The translations under genes were made by a program, and so were the position numbers. A stretch of 64,000 bases of DNA from Prillingera fragicola (taxonomy: Eukaryota > Basidiomycota > Tremellomycetes > Trichosporonales > Trichosporonaceae). This document shows positions 55,015 through 64,000 of this stretch, in pieces. The DNA is taken from NCBI GenBank assembly GCA_002335605.1, contig BEDY01000001.1:2418001-2482000 (forward strand), written 5' to 3'. Each line of letters opens with the position of its first letter. The first letter of the stretch is position 1. Below the pieces are notes generated by a model, which was not told the origin of the DNA, made no database searches, and saw only the letters and a list, made by a program, of their open reading frames with translations.

Positions 55015-55948
55015 CTAGAGCTTGGGAATGTCACCGCCTCCTTGTTCGAGAAAGTCGAGGAAGCCTCGCGAAAACTTCATGCACTGTGAGTAGCACGTCG
55101 CGAAGCCGTCGCGGCCGCCGTAGTACGGGTCCTCAATGGGCTGGGGACGCGGGTGGCGTGCACCGGGAGACGCCATGACGAGGTCCGGGTCGAACACGCC
55201 AAAGAGTGCCACGCGGGCTCGCGAGCCCTTGGGTTTCCGTGTGAGCAGCGTCTGCAAGCTGGGTAAAGTTAGTGGAGATCTTGGCCGCAAAGCATACTTG
55301 GACTGGTCCATGGCCAGAATGTAGTCAAAGTCGTCAAAGTCACTTGCCTCGACACGACGAGCGACCGAGGTCACTGGGATGCCATGCTGAGACAATTAGT
55401 CGGCCATCAGTGTGTGTGCATTACCTTGCGGCACTCGGAGATGGTCCTGAGAATGTGTATCAACTTCACTGGCCGTATGGGAGCTTGAAGCGCGAGACTC
55501 ACCTCGAGTCGGCAGCGTCGCCACAGTGATAGGCGCCCGTTCCCGCAGAGTCGACGCGAAGCTTCATATCGTTGCGCTTCTTCGCTTCCGCAATGAGAAC
55601 GGCCTCTGCCATGGGAGACCGGCTCGACAGTCAGCACAACCTTTCCCTGCAATGACAGGCGAGCTTCAACCGTTTGGTCTCACTTACCAGATGCTGCAGG
55701 AGGAAACGAATCGGAAACAATGCAAATCGATAGTAGTCAAAGAATAAGTTAGACGACCGCCCAATCCGCAGACAAGGGTAATATACAGAACAGGAGGAAG
55801 CCACAACAGAACAGGTGAGAAAGCAATGTCAGTGGCCAACGTTGATTTACGGTGATCATACCCACTTCCTGAGAGGTTAGCAGTATTTGGAGAACAGCAC
55901 CTACCCAAGACAGACGGTAAGAACACTAAACTCCTGCGGCTTGGACAT
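55015..55948 (-). CDS. LTP1: Low-molecular-weight protein tyrosine phosphatase
   Basis: Six exons (55905-55948, 55688-55693, 55503-55622, 55425-55446, 55298-55386, 55015-55258) give 174 aa in frame throughout. Seen motifs are VCLG then ICRSPMAEAVLIAEAKKR, VDSAGTGAYHCGDAADSR, HGIPVTSVARRV, DYILAMDQSN and EDPYYGGRDGF, whose Asp is the general acid. The family's active site is C-x5-R in CLGNICRS; here the exon joins give CLG-ICRS, one residue short, across a 6-nt microexon. Exon 4 is also a microexon (22 nt). LMW-PTPs dephosphorylate phosphotyrosine in the cytosol. Either the splice model near 55694 is wrong or the loop is really altered. Divergent from the LACTB2-like gene. Confidence 0.85.
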
Positions 55949-56285
55949 TGTGAAGAATGGTGTGGAGTGCGGTTGAGAATGCTCGCTGCAGCTCATCGTT
56001 GAGCATCGACTTATTGTCAGATGACGCTTGTGCCTCCAGCACGGTGCCGAGCCATGCGATTATCGCATGGGGGCAGTCATCCACACATGTTTCGGGCACA
56101 TTACGTAACTGTCACCCTTCACCCTCGGCCATCACCGTGCAGCCGGGATTCGGGTAACAGACGTGACCGATGACCTCTCGCAGTCAGCGAGGGTCTGCTG
56201 AAGGCTTCGAGTTCGAATTGCACCATCGCTGTCAATCCCGTCCGCCTGCGAACATATCGTCCCACTCGTCCTTGTCATAAATGTC
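55949..56285. promoter_or_regulatory. Divergent promoter of LTP1 and the LACTB2-like gene
   Basis: The two start codons face away from each other over 337 bp. I see no clear TATA box or named site. Confidence 0.4.
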
Positions 56286-57789
56286 ATGAGATTGGGCGCG
56301 ACCCGAATTACTACTCTCTTGAAGTCTTCAGCACGCACCTCTCGACTCTGCCTGACCCTTCCGCCTGCGACAACTTTGATCAACCATCGACATTACGCCA
56401 CGGCTAAAACAATGACCACCGCCGGACCAGGGCCTCTAGAGCCTCTGGGTGATGTTACTCAGGTATGGGGCTGAACCTGCCAGTAATGTCACACTGTCCG
56501 CTTGCTTACACGCCCAGCTTGCTCCCCACATCACCCGCATTCTCGGCCAGAACCCCAGCATTATGACGCTACAGGGGACCAACTCTTATCTTATCCAACC
56601 TGCCAGTAGCAAAGAGGCACCCATCATTCTTATCGATACCTCGACTCCAGACCACACGGACCCATATGTGGCACTGGTGATGGAGCACCTGCGCAACCAA
56701 GCCGGGAGCGGCAAGCTGCCGCCAGTCGAGCATGTCGTCCTGACCCACCGGCATCAGGATCACGTCGGTGCTGTGCCAGGTTTGCTCAAGGCGCTCGCTG
56801 CAGCTGGTCTTTCCCCACCCAAGATTTGGAAGCTTCCTTCACCAGACAATGCCGTGCTGGCCGCTAGCGGCAACAGACACGACATGGCGACCACTGACGA
56901 GGCGATCGGCAAGACCTTCACCGAAGCCGGAGGGTTTGTGCCCGGCGAGGACGGCCCCATTCACTGGCTTGCAGAAGGCACGGTCGTTTCTGTCGTTGAC
57001 CCGGCGTATGCTGGAGAGGCGGACGTTCCCGCCGACGGCAAAGCGAGCGTCGAGGTGGTTCCTACACCCGGTCATACTGATGACTCCGTCTCGCTTATCG
57101 TCACTGGTGATGGAGGAGAGGCAGACGGTCCGGCTGTTCTCACGGGTGACACCGTGCTGGGTCAGGGAACAACCATTTTCCACGATTTTGCAGCCTGTGC
57201 GTACCTAAAGGACGTCTTGTGCTGATATACCCCAGACATGGCCTCGCTTAAGAAACTGCTGGACTTGAAGCCACGCATTATCTATCCAGCTCACGGACCG
57301 CACATTATCGGCAAGGACAAGAGCCACGAGCTACTTTCAATGTACATCAAGCATCGTCAGGAGCGCGAGGACACCATTATCGATGCACTGCGAGCTCTCC
57401 AGGAGAAGCCTGGAAGTCTTGGTGTCAAGCTCGACGAGATCCGGGAGCTCGACGCTGGCCGTTTCAAGGCCAAGATGAAGGAAGCCGGCCACCCCAATCC
57501 ACCAGAGGAGGCGTGGCACACAACCTCCATTGCCAGCTCGTTCCCTGCCGACAGCAAGGCCTCGCCAATGTTTCTCTTGTGCCGCGTCGTGTACGGTACC
57601 GGCTACGAACCTCTTATTATGGCCGCTAGCCGTACCATGGGTAGCCATTTGGTGAAGCTTGAGAGTGAAGGGCGTGCCCGCCGTGTTCCCTCCAAGTTCC
57701 CGAAGCTCAAAGGTTGGGTGGTCGATGGAACTGAGGAGGTTGACGGTTGGGAGCTTGTTGAGCCAGTTGCACCAGAGGGAAGGCTGTAA
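56286..57789 (+). CDS. LACTB2-like metallo-beta-lactamase fold protein, probably mitochondrial
   Basis: Three exons (56286-56462, 56518-57196, 57236-57789) encode 469 aa. Residues 1-42 are Arg/Ser/Thr-rich without acids and look like a mitochondrial presequence; a second ATG at codon 43 could give a cytosolic form. The zinc-binding HxHxDH motif reads THRHQDHVG (135-143). PTPGHTDDS supplies the next His, LTGDTVLG the bridging Asp and YPAHGP the last His. TLQGTNSYLIQ and LIDTSTPDHTDPY are also typical. Human LACTB2 is a mitochondrial endoribonuclease; fungal relatives include polyketide thioesterase-like hydrolases, so the reaction is not settled. The long C-terminal region includes the winged-helix-like segment expected of LACTB2. 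Confidence 0.87.
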
Positions 57790-57857
57790 TGCGCATCTGA
57801 AGTACTATGTGTATACAATGCATCTGACATCCGGGTAAATCCTTCATGAGGTGACAA

Positions 57858-58869
57858 CTAGCCACGGCGTGCACCAAGCTTTCCGGCGAGTTCAGCGCGC
57901 AGCATCTCCTCGCGCGAGCGCGCCTCCAGGTTGGTCAGCGAGCGAAGCTCTCCGACGATATCCTTGGTCTTGCCAAAGTAGACAGACGACAGGAGGTTGC
58001 GCATCTTGATCCTGGTCTGTCAGTTACCGGCACAACAGTGTGGCTCACTCCATGTCCTCGACCGTACGCCCAATGTTGGCCACGTGTGCTCCTGGACCCG
58101 CAAGTGCCAGATCAACCTCGGCCTGGCGGGTCATGCTGCCGCTTAGAGTAACGTTTCCGCTTCCAGTGGCGTTCTCGATTCCCTTGACTTCGGCAGCTGC
58201 GTTTGTTGGGGTGTGGAGCACAAGCATGACGGTTGAAGTGAGCTTGTACTTGGCGGTTCGCCCACGCTCAGTACACTCGAAGACGTGCAGCGAGTCCCAC
58301 GAGCCAGTGCTTGTACCGTCGGCAGGAACAACTGAGGGCTTAGCAAGCGTTCACAGCCTGAAGGAAGTCGGCCACTCACTCTTCTTCATGAGCACAACGC
58401 CAGCGAAAGACATGTCCTTTGTCGCTCCAGGGTCCTCATCGAGGTCCCACAGGTACACCGAGCTGACACCACCCTCATAGTACATCTCGCGGTACGTGTC
58501 GAATGCATTATTGAGCTGTACTTCAATCTGGCGAAGACGCGCGCTGGGCTGTGGCCCACCAGACGCCACGGGCAGATACGTGTCGGTCCATGGCGAGCGG
58601 AAGCTGTCGCCATCGCGGTTGTAATCGCAACCCAAGTAGTCGCGGCCAGCAGCATCGTCACGGAGAACACGCAGAGGCTGGTCGACGTTGCCGAGGAGAT
58701 CATCTGCGTACTCTGGTGCCAGGTCGCAGAGTGCGCCGACGTTGTCCTCCACCTTGGTAGGTGGCAGGCGACGCAGGAGGTCCAGGAGCGATTCGAATGT
58801 GCCTGAGTTCATGTCAGCGTTTAGGATGGACAACGATGAAGAGTCGAGCAACTCACTGTCCTCGGACAT
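57858..58869 (-). CDS. CAP2: F-actin capping protein beta subunit
   Basis: Four exons (58857-58869, 58380-58802, 58049-58331, 57858-58011) encode 290 aa, matching the 287 aa of yeast Cap2. Motifs are [82 protein letters not shown] and [20 protein letters not shown]. The C-terminal tentacle is [13 protein letters not shown]. With the alpha subunit it caps filament barbed ends in actin patches. The first exon is only 13 nt, and the last intron uses ACCAG rather than the earlier GACAG to give MEIKMRN. Together with fimbrin, two actin regulators lie in this window. It is divergent from MRS2, 152 bp apart. Confidence 0.96.
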
Positions 58870-59021
58870 GCTGTTCCAGTGATGGTAACGATAAGTGTCC
58901 TGCGCCAGTATGAGTGATCACCCAGTCATGACGCTGAGCGTTGACCTCCACGCCCTGATACCATTCACGTAAAAGCACACGTACTTCTCCCGCCACTCGA
59001 ATTCAGTTGTTGGTGACATCG

Positions 59022-61015
59022 ATGACATCTCCGCCCAACTTTCGAACTTTCCATAACCAAATCGCAATGGGATCGCGGGCATTCGCAGCGACCTCAGTGC
59101 TACGTATAGTGGCATGTGGTTCGCACCGTGTGACTCCCGCCATGGCGCGTGTCATGGTCGCGGGTCCATCGCGGACACCCACGTTGTTGACCCGTCGCTC
59201 AACCGCGTTTTGGACCACCTCGTACCCCGGCACAACGGAGGCTGAGAAACAAGGGCCGCTATGGAAAGGGGCCAAAGAAGTCCAAGTTACTATCGATTCG
59301 GGGGCAGCTCCACCCAATCTGCCTGGTCCATCACCCGTTGTTGAGGAGAAGGCCGAGGACAGTGGCAGGTACCAGCGGAAGCAACGATACCTCGACAGAG
59401 GAGAGCTCAGCCTACGATGTAAGTCACTCTTCATTTGAACTACTGGCAGGGTATTGACAGTGTAGGCTCCGTTTTGGACTCGAAAGGCAACTGGACGGCG
59501 GAGGAAGGTAGCTACAGGAAATCAGACTTGTGCCGTGTCCATGATCTTGACGTAAGTGGCATTAACTCCTGTTGCTTACAATCTAGCCGCGAGATCTGCG
59601 AAAGCTCGACAGCCTGACACCAAGTCTCGTCCCCATTATCGTCACTCGTCGGTCCTGCATCCTCATCAGCATTCTCCACATTCGTGCCCTCATCAAGTCC
59701 GACTGTGTCATCATTTTCAATGCCCCCGGCACTGAGGAGAGTGACGCAGCCAAGCGCTTCAAGGCGCACTTGCAGGCCAACGTGCGGGCGGGCATCGCGG
59801 TTCGAGAATCCCAAGAAACCGAGTGCCGCGCCGAGCACCGCCCGGTTTGCGAAGACGAGCTTGGCCTATCCTACGAACATCGCGCACTCGAGTCGATTTT
59901 GGTGGACACTGCCAACGCTTTGGAAGAGGAAATGGGTTTCATCAGGATTCTTGTTTCCGGACTGCTGGAAAAGCTTGAGCACGACATTGACCGCGAGAAC
60001 CTGCGCAAGCTCCTGCACTACTCGCGCCGCTTGGCCGGATTCCAGAGCCGTGCAAAGTACATTAAATCGACTGTCGACGAACTTTTGGACAGTGATGAGG
60101 ACTTGAGTGCCATGTACATTACCGACAAGGTACATGGCCATCCTCGCGGTCTCGAGGACCACGAGCAGCTGGAGCTCTTGTTCGAGAGCTTTGCCAAGCA
60201 AGTGGAGGAAATTGTCTCGGAGATTGATACCACTGCGGTATGTGAAGACTTCAGGGATCATGCTAAATAATCTAGGCCAACATGTCGTCGACACAAGAGG
60301 TGGCGGAGCTTATGCTCGACTCTGGACGGAATGCTCTCCTCGCCCTGGATATCAAGGTGTCGATTGCGGCCGTTAGCATGGGCGCTGGAGCCTTTATTGC
60401 TGGCATCTTTGGCATGAACGTGAGTGCAATCGGAGTTCCATTCTGACCCTACAGCTCACATCGAGCATCGAGGAGACTCCGTATGCGTTTGTCGTCGTTG
60501 CCGGCGGCGCTGCAGTCGCTGCCATGGTTCTCTTCCTCTATGGTGCACGTGTCTTGCGCAAGGTTCGCCACATCAGCTTGGTAGGTACACCCCTATCGCT
60601 CCCCGCCAGCGTGCGTGCTGCCAAGCAGCGGTATCTCCGTGAACTTGCGAAGTCTGATCGCGTCGACTACGCGGCCTTGCTCAATCCCCACACCACTGCT
60701 ACTGCCCAATCAATTACGGGTGAATCTATTGCCAAGGCAGATCCCATCCCCGACTATGAGACTCGTTGGCAGCTTGTGCGTGGACGTCTCGTGCGCAAGA
60801 CCCCCCTCTGGGACCGCATCTTCCGACCCCACTCGATGCGCCGGACGTTGTTGGGCATGCGCTCCAAGGCATCCTTGGTTTGGGAGGGCCGGCGATCAAA
60901 ACCGCTTACTACCCACCGCGCGCCGTCGACTACCTCCAACCTTGCTCACCCATCTTCGCGGCCCACTGCGCCTCGATCTGATCACCCCCACTTGAGTCGT
61001 GAAATCAATAAGTAA
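59022..61015 (+). CDS. MRS2: Mitochondrial magnesium channel Mrs2
   Basis: Five exons (59022-59418, 59466-59551, 59587-60237, 60276-60419, 60455-61015) encode 612 aa. A basic N-terminus suits mitochondrial import; the ATG at 59067 (MGSRAFAATSVLRI) is an alternative start with a cleaner presequence. The matrix domain begins CSVLDSKGNWTAEEGSYRKS DLC and continues PRDLRKLDSLTPSLVPIIV and long helices (ALESILVDTANALEEEMGFI). TM1 ends in the Mg-selective GMN motif (424-426, within AGIFGMN), and TM2 is FVVV to MVLFLYGAR. Exon 4 ends exactly after GMN. Mrs2 forms a pentameric channel in the inner membrane. The C-terminal extension of about 140 residues is longer than in yeast. Confidence 0.94.
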
Positions 61016-62391
61016 ACTCCGCTCAGCATCCTGCCTGTCGCTGTGAGACGCCGGCAGTGTAGTTCTAGTATTGCATTAACCAAATCACCTGAGTCATCTC
61101 CCTCCCCACTCCCAAAAGTCATGCCCCTAACGACTTCTTGCCATGCGTTAGACACTACTATGCATCATTGTATCACTGCCAACTCTCAGTGCCCATCTTC
61201 TTGGGCCGGTGAGCAACCGACCGATGCCAGAGCCTGGTGTGACCGAGATGTGACTCCCCCCTCACGACTTGTTCTGGTGCGACATACACTTCAATTGCAG
61301 ACTTGTGTGTGGCCTGCTTCTCCTCAGCCCAATTCGAGCCGGCGTGATGCCGGTCAGAAACCGGGCGATACCCACGATCTGGGTGCGAACGAAGCAGTGG
61401 CTTATCTTGTGCCCTGCCGATTCGATAATGAGAAAGCGAGCACGTCTAGCGGAGTCAACAGTCCGCTCATTTCGCACCCACACCGATAAACCGCCCTACG
61501 CCCCACATCATGTCGGCAGCCGTCACAGTCTGCATGCGTCCGTCGGCGCCGGCGTTGGCACTTGAGCCGTGATTTATCCTGCATGGGTCTGCAACGCGGC
61601 CGCTGCGGCCAGAAATGGCGTCTCGCGAGTGACTTTCGAAGTTTTGCCTTCAGCACCACTATGGCACCTTTGTTCAAAAGCAAGAACCGTCCACCACCGG
61701 CCAGCTCCGGGGGTGAATGTGCGCCACTGATCGCTTTACCGCCGGCAGCCCGGCAGTATTCCTTTCTCCGAGCCGCCACTGCCGCGCGCCAGCCTTGTGT
61801 CCATGCGGCCCTGGGCGGGCGCCGTCGTAATATGACGTAGGCACAATCTCAGGAACTTTTCATTATTATTTTCGATTTCTGGTGGTCGTGTTTTCGAATA
61901 GCTGCTGGGTATGGATCCGCCGTCCATCCGTGAGGATACCCGACGGCCCGCGTACGTGCCAGTGATGGGCACGGTGGGGCCGCTAGAGTCATTGGGGGTG
62001 GCGTCGAGGACGCTGCTGCTGGTGTTAAGCGTGAGGATCATGATAGTATGGACCACACGATGAATGGCCTCGGGAGAAGCTCGGCAGAGTTTGTGTAATC
62101 AAGGTGCAGTAACTCTTATCAATCAGGCAGCCGATCCTTCGATTATCCGAGCTGATCCTTCGTGATCACTGTGCAGTGCTGTGCTGCCAGGTTGTCCCAA
62201 ATAAAGTGTTACAAGTAAGGTGTGCATCACAACCCATCGATGGAAACAATCGCCACATAAGGCGCTACTTTTTACGTGTGCACGTTGTGCTAAGCTAAGC
62301 TATGAGGGGGTGTTGCGTCGAGCGGCTCCAGCTACTCGACGGCTTTTGCGGCTGCTCGATAGCAAACCGCTCAAGACTCAAGAATGGGCGC
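61016..62391. other. Gene-free stretch between MRS2 and IDP1 3' ends
   Basis: The two genes are convergent, 1.38 kb apart. Short frames on both strands have no recognisable content. No tRNA, repeat or transposon fragment is seen. Confidence 0.5.
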
Positions 62392-63945
62392 TTAAGCCTG
62401 GTTCTTGCGGGCGAGGAGCTTCTGGACGAGCTTCTCGTTAACCTTCGACATGTAGACGTCGGTGGTGACCCAGTCGTCACGCTTCATGTCCTTGCCCTTC
62501 ATGGCGAGGGCGAGGTCCTTGGTCATGACACCGTCGTTGTCAATGCACTCAACGCAAGCAGCCTCGAGGTCAGCGGCGAAGGCGGCGAGCTCGGGGGTGT
62601 TGTCGAGCTTGGCACGGAAAGCAAGACCACGAGTCCAGGCGAAGATGGAGGCGACGGGGTTGGTCGAGGTCTCCTGGCCCTGCTGCCACTGGCGGTAGTG
62701 GCGGGTGACAGTGCCGTGAGCGGCCTCCGACTCCATGATCTTGCCGTCGGGGGTGATAAGCTCCGAGGTCATCATACCGAGCGAACCGAAGCCCTGGGCG
62801 AGAACGTCCGACATCACGTCACCGTCGTAGTTCTTGCATGCCCAAACGAAGCCACCGTCTGACTTGATAGCCTGAGCAACCATGTCGTCGATGAGGCGGT
62901 GCTCGTACCAGATGCCGAGCTTGTCGAACTCGGGCTTGTAGGTCTCCTCAAAGACCTCGGCGAAGATGTCCTTGAAGCGGCCATCGTACCTCTTGAGAAT
63001 AGTGTTCTTGGTGGACATGTAGAGAGGCATCTTCTTCTGGATGGCCATCTTGAACGAGGCGTGGGCAAAGCCGATGATCGACTCGTCGGTGTTGTACATC
63101 GACATGGCGACACCCTTGCCCTTGAAGTTGAAGACCTCAAGCTCAGTGGGGGCAGATCCGTCCTCGGGCTGGAAGCAGAGGGTGAGCTTGCCGGCGCCGG
63201 GGGTGACATAGTCGGTCGAGCGGTACTGGTCGCCGAAAGCGTGACGGCCAATGACGATGGGCTTGACCCATCCGGGGACGGGCTTGGGGATCTTCTGGAG
63301 GATGATGGGCTCACGGAAGACGGTGCCACCGAGAATGTTACGGATCTGTGCATGGTCAGCGACGACGTCGATGGCAGCGGAGGCGGCGGGGCCGCAGTCC
63401 GGGGTGTCCGGGCCGCCGGAGTATCTGCGCCCTGAGACGGCAACTCACGGTACCGTTGGGGCTCTTCCACATCTCCTTGAGCTTGAACTCCTCAACGCGG
63501 GCCTCGTCAGGGGTAATGGTAGCGCACTTGACGGCGACCTGGTACTTGATGTTGGCCTCGGCGGACTCGACAGTGACCTTGTCGTCGGTCTGGCGGGAAA
63601 GTTAGCTCCGTTACTCCACATTTTTTGCGAAAAGCCGAAGCCCGTCTCCAAGCACCAAGGTGGTGGTGATGACAGAGACAGAAAAAAACACACCTTGTCA
63701 CGGTTCTCCATGCCGAGGTCGTAGTACTTGAGGTCGACGTCGACGTAAGGAAGAATAAGCTCCTCACGAATCTTCTTCCAGATGATGCGGGTCATCTCAT
63801 CACCGTCCATCTCGACGATGGGGTTCTTGGCCTTGATGCGCTCAAGGCCGGCGGGGGTGGTGACAGTCGACATGTTGGCGAGGGAACGGAAGAGGTTGTG
63901 ACGAAGAGGGGGAAGCGCGGTGCGCGAGTTACGGGTGAGAGAAAT
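62392..63945 (-). CDS. IDP1: NADP-dependent isocitrate dehydrogenase
   Basis: Three visible coding exons are 63694-63945, 63449-63589 and 62392-63345. From the ATG at 63873 the protein is 424 aa: [20 protein letters not shown], then [92 protein letters not shown] and [16 protein letters not shown]. These are the substrate- and NADP-binding motifs of eukaryotic dimeric IDH. The frame stays open upstream for 24 codons ([19 protein letters not shown] and on), a typical mitochondrial presequence, preceded by a CTCCAG acceptor at 63946. The mitochondrial start probably lies beyond the right edge, so the gene may be partial here. It makes 2-oxoglutarate and NADPH. Confidence 0.95.
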
Positions 63946-64000
63946 CTGGAGAATGGAAAGGATGAACGACAACAGTCGTGGAAGTGGTGTGAGCTTTAAT

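Noticed and set aside
55684..55926. Minus-strand 80-codon frame inside the LTP1 first intron
   Set aside because: It reads a T-rich intron with clear donor and acceptor sites; no homology.

Overview
This window is nuclear DNA of a basidiomycete fungus, most likely a yeast-like member of the Tremellomycetes, perhaps Trichosporonales; the lineage is inferred from gene architecture, not from a marker gene. Nearly every gene is split by several short introns (mostly 35-60 nt) with GTNNGT donors and a CTGAC or CTAAC branch site close to the acceptor AG. Coding regions are rich in G and C at third positions, which creates many long antisense open frames that are not genes. All five tRNA genes carry an intron after position 37. 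There is no CRISPR array, operon, insertion sequence or recognisable transposon.

Layout. 1-12 kb: the 5' end of a mitochondrial PPR-like protein (-), an RLM1/MEF2-type MADS-box factor (-), tRNA-Leu(CAG), a two-BRCT protein (+), a coiled-coil protein with a Pro/Gln/Ser-rich tail (+), and a small unknown (+). 12-18 kb: tRNA-Asp, tRNA-Ser, an NmrA-like protein (-), an IMPACT/UPF0029 protein (+) and an unknown multi-exon gene (-). 18-27 kb: secreted M36 fungalysin (-), an SMP-30/gluconolactonase-like protein (-), and a disordered protein with internal repeats (-). 28-41 kb: fimbrin (+), a very large Rxt3-type histone-deacetylase-complex subunit (-), and a GH105-like glycosidase (-) divergent from an MFS anion-type transporter (+). 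41-49 kb: a divergent H2A/H2B pair between two inverted tRNA-Phe genes, a Saf1-like F-box/RCC1 protein (+), Nsa1/WDR74 (-) and the AP-3 mu chain (+). 49-64 kb: Rheb GTPase (+), GAL7 (+), low-molecular-weight tyrosine phosphatase (-), a LACTB2-like metallo-beta-lactamase protein (+), F-actin capping protein beta (-), the Mrs2 magnesium channel (+) and NADP isocitrate dehydrogenase (-), whose 5' end may lie off the window.

Most of the content is conserved housekeeping: chromatin (H2A, H2B, Rxt3), actin (fimbrin, capping protein), trafficking (AP-3), nutrient signalling (Rheb), mitochondria (Mrs2, PPR, IDP) and galactose metabolism. The accessory layer is the secreted protease, the secreted or anchored lactonase-like protein, and the glycosidase/transporter pair. 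I found no clearly new multi-gene system. The most unusual signals are a Rheb with an altered G4 motif and no visible CAAX box, a tyrosine phosphatase whose catalytic loop reads one residue short across a 6-nt microexon, a repeated motif in an uncharacterised disordered protein, and acceptor-stem mismatches shared by three tRNA genes. Exon boundaries were set by hand from splice consensus and reading frame; without transcripts, some (noted individually) remain uncertain.
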